DNA from: Symbiodinium natans
Lineage: Eukaryota > Sar > Dinophyceae > Suessiales > Symbiodiniaceae
Assembly (NCBI GenBank): GCA_905221605.1
Contig: CAJNDS010000158.1
Location: forward strand, 722,176 to 786,175
Length of the DNA stretch: 64,000 nt
Reading direction: 5' to 3'
The notes beneath the pieces are model-generated. The model did not search any database, was not told the DNA's origin, and was given only the letters and a program-made list of their open reading frames with translations. Position numbers and translations under genes: made by a program. Position 1 is the first letter of the stretch. Each line of letters starts with the position of its first letter. Positions 53,040 through 62,102 of the stretch are shown piece by piece.

Positions 53040-54600
53040 ATGATCCTGAGCAATGTCAGTGATGCAGCAGAAGACTATATTGTCTGTGCATAGCGGTGCG
53101 AGTAATGTTTTTCTGCGACGTCTTGCCACGTCTTTTTGGACGAGGCAATGTTGGACGGTTTTGAGAAACGCCCGGATGACTTTCCTGGTCTGAACACCAA
53201 GTCCTAGCCTCAGAGTCTCGAAGCTTTGCTACGGATTGCTTAAGAACCCAGAAAAACATGATTCCTTGTTCAGGTGAATATAGGGATCATTTTTTAAATT
53301 CTTTTGGGGCTCTTAAACAAACAGTAGTTTGAGGTGTGTCTGAGGAGGAAAGGTGGTAACCCAGCAGGATCCGGCAGAAGGGCAGCCTCAGCAGCTTCAT
53401 CATTAACAGCTCATGCAAATGTGTTTCGGCACGTTAGTGCATGAGTTATTCTTTCTGATTGATATCCTTTAGTGGAGCTGCAAGAACCCTTGGTCTTCTG
53501 GACTTCTTTTCCACTACCTTCAACGTAAGTCCAAAATCTCGCAAGCCTCCCTGCTTGGTGAGCCTCCAAACTCTACCCCCAAACCCGGAAGCTACAGCGA
53601 TCAATGATGAAGGTCCAACTACCGCGACTTCCAGGCTCAGCGTAACGCCTTCTGTTCGGTCGATGCTTCTGGGCCTTGGGGTTTCCTGTTTGTTGTTTGA
53701 CGTTTTTGGGTTTAGGGGTTGAGTTGCAAGTAAACCGAGGGTTCTTTTCGCAGGTTGTTTGGGTGAGCTGAAGCTTGCTAAGTCGTCGACTGGTGATCTG
53801 GAGGCCTTTTTCTGGAACAACGCTATGTCCAGATCCCAGATGCTTTGGGATGCTTCGGGGCTTTGAATCCCTCCGCCTTGCAGTTGCGATTCCATGCACA
53901 TTGTAAGCCACTGAATCGCAAGCACTTCGCAGTTGTGCCTGAAATATCGAGGCACAGCTGCCCACGCCCATGCATGGCGCAAGAAGAGGCCCGTGCCTTT
54001 GAGAAGCGTCGACCGCCAACCGCGTATGTCGCGCTGGCACGTGTGCGCTTCGAGTGTATGACCATGCCAAGAGAGGCCCATGGCGATTAGTATAGTGTTA
54101 TTTTACTCTAGACTGCAAATTGTATTCTTGTACTGCATGTGCTTCAGCATGGAGCGACCTTGGGTTTGGCACAGGCTTGTGTCCCCTTCGACGACCACTA
54201 CCCGTGCGGACCCAGGGCAAGCGTGGCAGGGCATGCGCAGCAGATGCAAGGAGAGGCTGCAGGCTCTATCAATGTGCAGGCGCAGGATAAACATGTGCCC
54301 GATAGTTCGGCACAGGATTTTTGAGACTGCTGACTGCCTCCAATTGCCTTGTTTCTCGAAACGCGGCCGCCGGCCGGTGATGCCTGTGCGAGTCTCGCCC
54401 ATCGTTTGCAATGTTGTGAGAGAACAGAGGGGTTCCAAGGTCAAAAGTTCTGCGAGTCCCCAAAGTAAGAGCTCTGACTACTTTGCTGCTTTGCGCTCGC
54501 TTTGGAGCCATGGATTGGAGCTTCGTCCAATGGGATTCCAGCGGGACGCTTGCGAGGAGGGCCAGCCCCAGCCTTGAAGGTGCGAGCTTCCTGGCCTGAT
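53040..54600. other. Unassigned, several long open frames
   Basis: A 211-codon minus ORF (53446-54081) overlaps plus ORFs at 53845-54090 and 54080-54577 (165 codons). The plus frames contain AFEKRRPPTAYVALARVRFE, which looks coding-like, but no family is recognised and no exon edges are firm. Confidence 0.35.
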
Positions 54601-54603
54601 GTG

Positions 54604-54652
54604 GTTTAGGGTTGAGGGTTTAGGGTTTCGGGTTTAGGGTTTAGGGTTTTTA
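54604..54652 (+). repeat. Telomere-like array
   Basis: About six TTTAGGG units with TTGAGGG and TTCGGG variants, immediately before a foldback element. Confidence 0.85.
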
Positions 54653-54654
54653 GG

Positions 54655-54759
54655 GTGTGTCCCAAAGTTGGTTACCCCTTTCATACCCCATATAGACTAG
54701 AATCCCCTTGAAGGGACCCCCCCCAGAAAGGGTACCCCTATTATCGGAAACCCCCATGT
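54655..54759. mobile_element. Foldback element, family B
   Basis: GTGTCCCAAAGTTGGTTACC at left mirrored by AGGGTACCCCTATTATCGGAAAC at right. Directly follows a TTTAGGG array. Confidence 0.6.
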
Positions 54760-54858
54760 CGGTCACATGTGGTTGTCGTTTGGAGTCTGTGCGCCGACAA
54801 CAGCTTAAGTCGGTTCAAATCGCAGACTACCGCCTAAACCTCGGCACTTTTTGCCCTT

Positions 54859-54955
54859 GGTTCTTACTAGGGAATGAGGGAGTTAGGGCCCTATATATAC
54901 CTTTTTAAGGGATTATGTAGGGTACCTCATTCCCTCGTTCCCTACTATAAGAACC
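54859..54955. mobile_element. Foldback element, family D
   Basis: GGTTCTTACTAGGGAATGAG at left and CTCGTTCCCTACTATAAGAACC at right are inverted, with AGGGCCCTATATATACC in the middle. One full copy seen. Confidence 0.6.
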
Positions 54956-55532
54956 AGCCCATTTTCCTGCAAGGCTGGGTGTCGGCTTGTCTGCTGTTGC
55001 AGCAAGGTGCCTGGAGACGAGGTCCAGGATGCCCACAGAAGACTCGTGGGCCTCAAGGAAGTAATCTACAGCTCGCCGCAGGCACGGGCAAACATGGCAA
55101 GATGAGAGGTGCGATGTTGTGAAGCATGGGGTCAGCACCTTACATCCGGGATCCCTCTTGAGGAGGTGCTGCTCTCCTCTTGTCCTGCCGGAGATGCAGA
55201 TACTCTTCAACGAAGCAAGCCCCTGCCTTAATGATTAAGCTGCAACCGGCTCACGCGCGGGTTCCTGCTGTTCAGTGCTTTCAGCATGCCAAGTTTCGGG
55301 CACTCACGTCGGCAGCACCCGCAGGCGACCAGAGTGACCAGGCGCGCGGCCATGGTGTCCATGCACGAAGCGACCATCCGCAGAGCGGGGGAGGACACTA
55401 AACATGATTACATTTGCTGCACGTAGGGTGTGGTGTAGGATGTCAGGGTCTTCGAACTAGACTCAAGAAAGCCCTTTATCCCGAGCTTGAATCACCTCGT
55501 GCCCCAAAAAGCCCCTGAAATTAGGCCCTAAC

Positions 55533-55655
55533 AGCAGCCACCAGGAAATCCTCTCCAATGTCGACTTGGATGTTCCTGTGGGTGCCCGCGCTGTGGTGGT
55601 GGGGCCCAACGGCTGCGGCAAGACCACGCTGCTGCTTGGCGTTCTCCAGTGGGGG
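55533..55655 (+). CDS. ABC-type ATPase exon with Walker A motif
   Basis: The frame encodes SSHQEILSNVDLDVPVGARA then VVVGPNGCGKTTLLLGVLQ. GPNGCGKTTLL is a textbook Walker A of an ABC nucleotide-binding domain, and the leading ILSNVDLDVPVGARAVVVG is the usual strand-loop before it, closest in feel to the soluble ABCF type. No LSGGQ signature or Walker B is found in the next 500 bases, so this is one exon with its partners far away or a gene fragment. The frame has no in-frame ATG nearby. The 3' edge is unclear (GT follows at TGGGG|GTGTGT). Confidence 0.5.
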
Positions 55656-55659
55656 GTGT

Positions 55660-56385
55660 GTAGGGTGCACCGCAGAGGTGTTTAGAGACTGCAGAGTAGC
55701 GATGTTGAGCTGTAAGCAGCGTGCTTGGGTCTGTGGCCGGTCTTCGAGGATCCTGTTCCGAGAAACTTGCCGGGTAGATTTATATTTTATTTGAAGCTGC
55801 GTGGCCCGCATGTCCTAGGCAGCCTCTATGCTAGATTAGGATCCGGGGGTGTTGATTGCTCCATAGATTCCTCCCCTGAACCGCACGCCTGAAAGCCCAG
55901 ACAAGGCTGACCACAATTGCAGCACAGGACCCCGTGGAAGGTGGGCCGTAGCAGTTTCGGCCTTGGTTCTAGGTGTCAGCTAGCCATGTTGCTTCTTGCT
56001 TCCGTCCTGTGTGAGTGCATGCAGACAAGATAAACGAGGAACGGCTCGCGGCTTGCTGAACTCGCGAGCCTGAATGTCGAGGGATCGGAGTTTGGACTTG
56101 CGAGTGCCTAGGGCTAGGTTGTGAGTTCAACATGCGACCGGAAGATTCAGGAGAGCAAAGGGAGCTTTTCTTGTGAGACCGAGATTGACAAAGCTGCACC
56201 CTATGGCTAGATGAATGTCAAGTTTAACACTCATAGATGCCGCTGCATGCTGATATGAGGTTGGTGTGGGCGATCGTTGGCAGTAACATACACAAACCAT
56301 CTGAACAGCATGCCCCTTCCCAAGCAGCCACGCTCAGGCTTCTGACTGTATATCTGCATGTGTATATACACATACACATTCACAT
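55660..56385. other. Unassigned stretch
   Basis: No domain, no convincing splice edges. Confidence 0.4.
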
Positions 56386-56389
56386 ACCT

Positions 56390-56625
56390 AGATGCATCCA
56401 TACATACACTCAATCATGTGTGTGTATGTATGTATGTATGTATGTATGTACGTATGTACAAATGAATCTTTCAATATAAACAGACATATCTCCAGATCGA
56501 CATACATACACACATATAGCCATACATATATCTGTATACGCACATATTGTTTACACATCTCTACACGTACGCAGACACGCAGAGACGCACGCATGCGCGC
56601 ACACACACACACACAGAGGGACGCG
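56390..56625. repeat. TATG and CA-rich microsatellites
   Basis: (TATG)n at 56420-56455, degenerate CATACA units, then (AC)n near 56600. Long ORFs on both strands are artefacts. Confidence 0.85.
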
Positions 56626-56885
56626 CATCCAGTCGATACTGGTTGGGAAAAGAATTCATTGTTTTGATGTGCTAGATTCTAGATGCAACACAACCAATGA
56701 CGATCTAGAGCAGGCTGAAACATCATACCAACTTGCTACTACTTTCAACTGCAGGTACGTCACCAGGCCTCCCCGGTGAGATCCTGAAGACATGTGGAGA
56801 GCTTCGTTGGATGCAGCTTTCTCCATCCCCCTGCCTGGAAGATGTCAACTAAAGAAAACCTCCTCAGAAACTCAGAAACAGAAGA

Positions 56886-57045
56886 CACACACACACACAC
56901 ACACACACACCCACACCCACACGCACACGCACACGCACACGCACACGCACACGCACACGCACACGCACACGCACAGATACACATACGTACAGAGACATGC
57001 ACAGACACACGCACACGCACACCCACCCACCCACCCACCCACCCA
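56886..57045. repeat. CA-rich microsatellite at the retroelement boundary
   Basis: (CA)n, then (CGCACA)n, then (CCCA)n. It runs directly into the terminal repeat of the Penelope-like element at 57046, so the element appears to be inserted in or at the microsatellite. Confidence 0.9.
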
Positions 57046-57139
57046 CACACACGGAGATAAGAGAGTAAACTCTCATTGGCTTCCCTGTCCGGAGATCTCC
57101 TGCATGTTGATGAGAATGAAGTAGTAGGAGTACTAATGC
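57046..57139 (-). repeat. Terminal direct repeat of the Penelope-like element, left copy
   Basis: Identical over 94 of 94 bases to 63907-64000; the true repeat is longer, because the window ends inside the right copy. It contains the palindromes GAGAGTAAACTCTC and GGAGATCTCC. It lies downstream of the RT stop codon, as a pseudo-LTR would. Confidence 0.9.
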
Positions 57140-57508
57140 CGATGTCCCAAGGTGCAAGCCATCTGGAGCGTTCGGACTTGAAATTATTTGAGGACCGAGG
57201 ATTCCGGGTTTTGAGGGTACATGATGTCACAAGCAGTATAGTGGATACCAGCTGCAACAACTTGCCCAGGTACTCCACGCGCAGGTACGTTTTCCTGCCC
57301 GATGACATAGAGCTTCGTTGGCGCGAGCTATGTCAAAGGACCTCGCGCCCCCTGCATAAAATACATTCTCCGCCAAGCCTCAAAGACTTTCCAAAAACCC
57401 TTAGCTTAGAATCAGGGTGCACACACACACGCCCCTCCGTCAGAGGGGATAGCCAAGCATGCGGTCTATTTCCGGTTCGTCAGGCCGAGTCCTGGAACGT
57501 CATCCGAC

Positions 57509-60181
57509 TCAAAGTCTTATGCCCATCCCTCGTAAAAGAGGTCGAGCGATCTGTACAAGATTCTTACGAGCAAAACCGCGTCCACAGTAGATTTCAATTA
57601 AGTCCTCCACTTGCGGGCGTACCATCACCAAAGGTCGAGCAAGTCGCATAATCAACAGCACTCTGGCACGAAAACCAGAAAGGACGTAAGAGCCGCGCCC
57701 CGCTGAAGACAAGGTTCGCAATTGTGTGGCATCGGTCGGCTGTCGAACTGTGATTGTCTTCTGAGGAACAGAGCAAATCGTCCCCAACAACTCTTCTCCT
57801 GAGACGTGCTCTAGCAGAATGGGCTCCCCGTAAAAGCCCAGATTCAGGCATAACAGACGCCAGTCATTATACCTGCTGAATGACGAAAGGAGAAAAGCAC
57901 GATTGTCTGCATAACGAAAGCCTGTCAGCATGCCAGAAGTGAGCAAACATTCCCGAAAATTCTTCAGAAGAATGAATTCCGTTGTGTTCGCCACCAAAGT
58001 ACACAAGACCGGAGCAACTGCGGAACCCATGGACGCTCCCTGAATTTGACGGAAAGTGTATCTGCCACAAGTGAAGTAGCTAGAATCCAGAAGAAACTGT
58101 GTCAAAGCAGGCAAATCAGCCAACCACAAAGTCCTGGTGGGGTGTCTGCCGAATGCACGTTTTCCTCGGAAGATCGGCCATTTATTCTGGGTAGACACCT
58201 GGAGTTGTTGGTCCTGCCAAGCCTGTCCAGTCGACAACTGTGACAAATGCAGTAGGTATCGAAGCGATTCAATAATGCGAACGTGAGGAACAGAATTAAA
58301 GAACCCAATCAAGTCCTGTTGGATCAGTTCACCTGAATCAGAGTCCTGCTGCATATGCGTCCACATCATCCGCATAGCTGTCAATGTGGAAGTGACGTTG
58401 TACGTGCTGGTTTCCGGAAAACAATGCGACATCAACTGAAAAAGGGCCTTAGCCAAGAAAATGGTCAGACGTGAATGCCAGCAAAGATCACAAGCAATAA
58501 CTGGTCTGGCCTTCTGAAAGGCTTTCGACGGCTTGGGTAACAACCTAGCCCGTGGGAGAGCCCTATCCCACTGCACCGCCCAAGAATAGCGTCTATTCCA
58601 AAGGGGCTCCGCTCGAAACTGACTGCGTAAGTTGCTCAGAATATGACCCATACCCACAGTGCATTGTTGAAAAACCTCGAGGTCCAGGAACGTACGATCC
58701 ATCAGAGCATGAAACGCAAAAGGACACGCTACATGTGCTGTGTACGGGAAATGATCTGCTGGCGTAATGACAAAGCCCGTGAGACGTTTGACGACTTTCA
58801 GAACATCTCGGGCCCGGTCAAAAGCCGGACGCTCAAGTGCTTCAGCATGAAGAGTCAACTGTACATCGACCCACTTCTCCCAATCAAGAAGAACATCTGA
58901 TGGCAACTTCCAACGTGAACACCATCGTCGGACCTCAGACAATGCATGTTGTCGCCACCTGGATGCAGACATAAAGGTGGTGTCATGCAGATTGAGAGAA
59001 GCCAAAGAAGAAAGAGGAAACAACAACCGCACGTGTCCGAATACATGACCTGTTGGGTTAACCGCTCCGCGGGCATTCTGCCAAGCCTCACAAATACACT
59101 TCGCTGGGCGACGAGGCTTCCATGTTTGCAGAAAAGAACGAAAATTGAACACTGTCGTTGCCCATGGCATAGCTTTAACTTCAATAAAGCTGGTCGATGG
59201 CAAATGCAGCGGAGGAAAATTGACGCGAGCCGAACATATGATTCTTCGAATTTGGTTACGCACCGCCGACGTCAAATCATGCGCCAAAGGTGGAAGGCGC
59301 AATGGAATATTGGTCGGAGGAACATCACCTCCACGAAAACGCAGTATCAATCGCAACTGCTGGGAGGCACGTGTCCTCCAAGGCTCATCCAATTGTTGCA
59401 CCAATCTTTGACGCAAGTAGAGCTGAGGCAGCGACGTCAGATGACTGCGCAGGATGCGCGACTCTCGAAACTTGTGCAATGAATTGCTTCCCAAACGATA
59501 CAAGGAAAGAAAAATAGCGCAATCCGCCCTGAAAGATTGTATATCCAGACGTTGATGGTTTTGCATAAAGCGTAGTGTCCTCTTAATGAAACGTTGACCT
59601 GTGTTGCTGGCAGGCAATGTGAAGGTACGCTCGTGCAAATGAAATCTGCGCAAAACCTGTGTAACCCAGGGATGATTAAGCTCAGGACGAAACGTCCGAA
59701 TCAGTGCAGCTTCTCGCGCCAAGCGATCATGATCATCATCGTTTGCAAACAAGACCAAAGAAATTGTACTGTAGAAACTGCGTTCCTTGTACCACACCTT
59801 GAGAGCAGGCTCAAAATACGCAAGCCTACCACGGGAATACTGAATGAACTTCCGTCGGCGAGAAGACTCCCGTTCCATGAGGGACAGGCCTGTCGACCCA
59901 ATATAGCACCTGCAATACTTACAAGATGCTGTAGGTGTCACCCGAATGTAGACAACCTGCTGCTGTTGATGCCATTGCCAAGTATAGTCCTCAGGGACCT
60001 GAAACTTGGCCAAAAGATCACGAACTTGCTTCAACCGATTGGTGTATGAAGGAATGGAAAAGAGTAATGCTCGTCTGAAAAGGTGCGCTCGTACCCATAG
60101 AAATCTGGAGATCAAAGAATGAGAACAAAGTGAGAAAAGAAGAGGAAGAATCATGGAAAACCATCGGAGAAATGTCTGCAC
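57509..60181 (-). CDS. Penelope-like reverse transcriptase with N-terminal GIY-YIG endonuclease
   Basis: The 890-residue frame (first ATG at 60154, residue 10) copies the element RNA and nicks the target. Residues 77-79 VYI and 93-95 YIG form the GIY-YIG pair, with CKYCRC (87-92) between them as a possible zinc ligand set; Glu157 in REAALIRTF and Asn169 fit the catalytic Glu and conserved Asn. KCICEAW at 361-367 is the CxC linker typical of N-terminal-EN Penelope-like elements. The RT core follows: ARPVIA (558-563), motif A QQDLIGFFNSVPH with Asp623, motif B QGASMGSAVAP (714-724), motif C RYADN (756-760) and ELLG near 797-800. Motif C has Asn where most RTs have the second Asp. The frame is continuous upstream through 16 more codons to a UGA at 60227-60229 that ends ORF2 in the same frame, so the RT may be made by stop readthrough or by reinitiation at the ATG. 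No internal stops, so probably a young copy. Confidence 0.85.
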   Translation of the reverse strand: MQTFLRWFSMILPLLFSLCSHSLISRFLWVRAHLFRRALLFSIPSYTNRLKQVRDLLAKFQVPEDYTWQWHQQQQVVYIRVTPTASCKYCRCYIGSTGLSLMERESSRRRKFIQYSRGRLAYFEPALKVWYKERSFYSTISLVLFANDDDHDRLAREAALIRTFRPELNHPWVTQVLRRFHLHERTFTLPASNTGQRFIKRTLRFMQNHQRLDIQSFRADCAIFLSLYRLGSNSLHKFRESRILRSHLTSLPQLYLRQRLVQQLDEPWRTRASQQLRLILRFRGGDVPPTNIPLRLPPLAHDLTSAVRNQIRRIICSARVNFPPLHLPSTSFIEVKAMPWATTVFNFRSFLQTWKPRRPAKCICEAWQNARGAVNPTGHVFGHVRLLFPLSSLASLNLHDTTFMSASRWRQHALSEVRRWCSRWKLPSDVLLDWEKWVDVQLTLHAEALERPAFDRARDVLKVVKRLTGFVITPADHFPYTAHVACPFAFHALMDRTFLDLEVFQQCTVGMGHILSNLRSQFRAEPLWNRRYSWAVQWDRALPRARLLPKPSKAFQKARPVIACDLCWHSRLTIFLAKALFQLMSHCFPETSTYNVTSTLTAMRMMWTHMQQDSDSGELIQQDLIGFFNSVPHVRIIESLRYLLHLSQLSTGQAWQDQQLQVSTQNKWPIFRGKRAFGRHPTRTLWLADLPALTQFLLDSSYFTCGRYTFRQIQGASMGSAVAPVLCTLVANTTEFILLKNFRECLLTSGMLTGFRYADNRAFLLSSFSRYNDWRLLCLNLGFYGEPILLEHVSGEELLGTICSVPQKTITVRQPTDATQLRTLSSAGRGSYVLSGFRARVLLIMRLARPLVMVRPQVEDLIEIYCGRGFARKNLVQIARPLLRGMGIRL

Positions 60182-60226
60182 AAACTTGCCGCGTGCACTA
60201 CGCGTTGCTTGCCGATCTGAGCAGAG

Positions 60227-61453
60227 TCACTCCTGAGACAGCAGATGCGCGCCTGCGAGCAGGCGCACAAGACATGCCTCGTTCAGTTTGGCTGCCAATT
60301 GTACAGGCAACCCCCATTCCACTGCAAGAGTATCAATGGCAACACGTGAACCTGCATCTAGCTTACCGGCCGCAGACATGAACTCCGACACTGCCAAGTC
60401 AAGGGCTTGCTTCTTGCCCTTTCCCAAGGTGGTGGATGCCAACCAAGTGTTGACTGCGCTGATATTATGCCGCGTGAGAGAACAGCTCTCCAAGAACTTC
60501 ACACCTCCCGGGGGGCAACGGAACTGCGCATAAGTATCCTGGGGAGCAAGAAGGGGTTCCTCCTCGTCAAACACATCGTGTGGCTCCTCGTCATCCCGAA
60601 CGTCCTCATGACCCTCTACGGCATCACCCACTGGTGAGAAGACGGGAAACTCCTCCGTCGGAACCTCCTCTTCTTGACATGGAGGCTTGCGCCGGGTAGA
60701 TGGAAGGGTGGCCTTGGGACTTGGCCGTTGCTGCTTCGGGGTCCTCTGTGTAGTCGCCAAAGAAGCTGAGGTTCGACTCTTGAGCGAAGCGTTCTCCCGT
60801 TCCAGAGCCTGAACTCGGGTAAGGAGATCCTGGTTGGCCTTAGTCGGAGCATGTTTCCGAAACTGTGTGGCCAATGATTCGGCCAAGAACTTGATGGTGT
60901 CATAGCGAGCCTCCCAATCATGCAGCTCTTTGGTGGGATGACGACGACGTTGCTCTGCATTCAGAATGGTCACGAAATCCATCCCATCAGACTGAGCCGA
61001 GTCCCCCCTTAATGCACGCATAAGCACTCCTGCAAACACGGATTCCTGCTTGGATCTGAAATTTTCCCAAGTCACTGTCCGACCATGAGCAATCTGCCTC
61101 AATGCCCAGTTCTGGTGCTGTTGGCTAACAACCTTAGCCAAAGGGACCTCAAAGATGGGCATGTCAGCAATCCCCAAATCACGAGTAAGTCTGTTGCGCA
61201 CAACATACTTGGGAAGGCTCAGACCGTACACCTTGTTGGTGTCCCACTCTTGGGACGAGCTCTGCCAACTGCGGGGAGGCACAAATCTTTCGGGCCTCCG
61301 AGGTGACAAAGAACGAGCTTTCTCCCTGGCGTTGGTTGATCGGCGTCGATCTCTGTAGTCCCTCTCCCTGGTACGACTTCTGGCCCTAGAGCGATCTCTC
61401 TGTGAAGAACGATATCCCGGAGAACGCGAATCATGGGAGAGCCTGCGAGACAT
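60227..61453 (-). CDS. Retroelement ORF2: SR-rich, coiled-coil protein upstream of RT
   Basis: The 408-residue protein starts from ATG at 61453. Residues 1-57 are Arg/Ser-rich (many RS, SR and RD dipeptides, for example RSRARSRTRERDYRDRRRST), typical of nuclear RNA-binding proteins. Residues 105-200 are helical. DLLTRVQALERENASLKSR (209-227) is a short coiled coil. Residues 260-300 are strongly acidic (EEE, DDEE, DEEE). The C terminus (325-408) is an Ala/Leu-rich helical domain. No known Gag or zinc knuckle is visible; by position it is a candidate RNA-binding/Gag-like partner of the RT. It ends at UGA (context GAG UGA CUC) in the same frame as the RT, giving an ORF2-stop-RT layout like a readthrough gag-pol. 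Confidence 0.75.
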   Translation of the reverse strand: MSRRLSHDSRSPGYRSSQRDRSRARSRTRERDYRDRRRSTNAREKARSLSPRRPERFVPPRSWQSSSQEWDTNKVYGLSLPKYVVRNRLTRDLGIADMPIFEVPLAKVVSQQHQNWALRQIAHGRTVTWENFRSKQESVFAGVLMRALRGDSAQSDGMDFVTILNAEQRRRHPTKELHDWEARYDTIKFLAESLATQFRKHAPTKANQDLLTRVQALERENASLKSRTSASLATTQRTPKQQRPSPKATLPSTRRKPPCQEEEVPTEEFPVFSPVGDAVEGHEDVRDDEEPHDVFDEEEPLLAPQDTYAQFRCPPGGVKFLESCSLTRHNISAVNTWLASTTLGKGKKQALDLAVSEFMSAAGKLDAGSRVAIDTLAVEWGLPVQLAAKLNEACLVRLLAGAHLLSQE

Positions 61454-62102
61454 GGCGCCGACTAAAACTTACGCGCTGGAGGAGCAGAAACCCTGCATGA
61501 CCGAACCAAGTTTCCGCGTCAGAAGTCAGCGAATCATGTACTGTCCATCACATCCGAGGTACATATGGGCGGGTCTCAATATTCCTTCTTCCAGGAAAAG
61601 CGGATGCGCCCTATGTGAAGCTCTCAGATTGTACATGCATGGTATTTTGACGTCCGCCCAAAGCAGTCCTAACTAGCCTCCAAACCTGCTAGCTCCCCCC
61701 ACACCACCCCTCCCCCCGCCGAGGCGGCCGAGACGAAGTCTCGTACGGGACAAACACCGAACCAACCGGCAACCGAGGCCCCCGCGAAAAAACCCGCCGG
61801 ACACAGCCAGGGCGTGAGAAGAAGCCCCCTAGGGACCCCCGAAAACTCCTGGACCCCGCCTGAACCTGGGGACCCCCCGGCCCAGAAGCAAACCCCCCTC
61901 CATCGGCTGCACCTTCTGGGATGTAGCTCGCAGCCCAACCCATGAGCATGATGCTACAATCTTCAGACATGGAAAGCAGCGAATGTGCGCTGATCCCAAT
62001 TTTCAGAAGTGCCGCTTCATGTTGCGCGACCTCACCATTCATGAGGTATCATTGTAGCATCTGAAAGAATGGCTACCCAGTCTAAGGAATTACTGTACGG
62101 CC
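61454..62102 (-). other. Spacer between retroelement ORF1 and ORF2
   Basis: 649 bases with no convincing gene; a 117-codon minus ORF (61689-62042) is Gly/Arg/Ser-rich and probably chance. It holds an 11-base inverted repeat, GATGCTACAAT near 61949 and ATTGTAGCATC near 62050, enclosing about 90 bases, which might form an RNA stem in the element transcript. Confidence 0.5.

Noticed and set aside
57046-57140. Possible hammerhead ribozyme in the terminal repeat (TTGATGAG sequence)
   Set aside because: The CUGAUGA core is altered and no GAAA segment with flanking stems follows on either strand. N-terminal-EN Penelope-like elements are reported to lack canonical hammerheads anyway.
56760-57308. 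182-codon minus ORF overlapping the element end
   Set aside because: Half of it is the CA microsatellite read as Val/Cys/Ala repeats and it crosses the element boundary.
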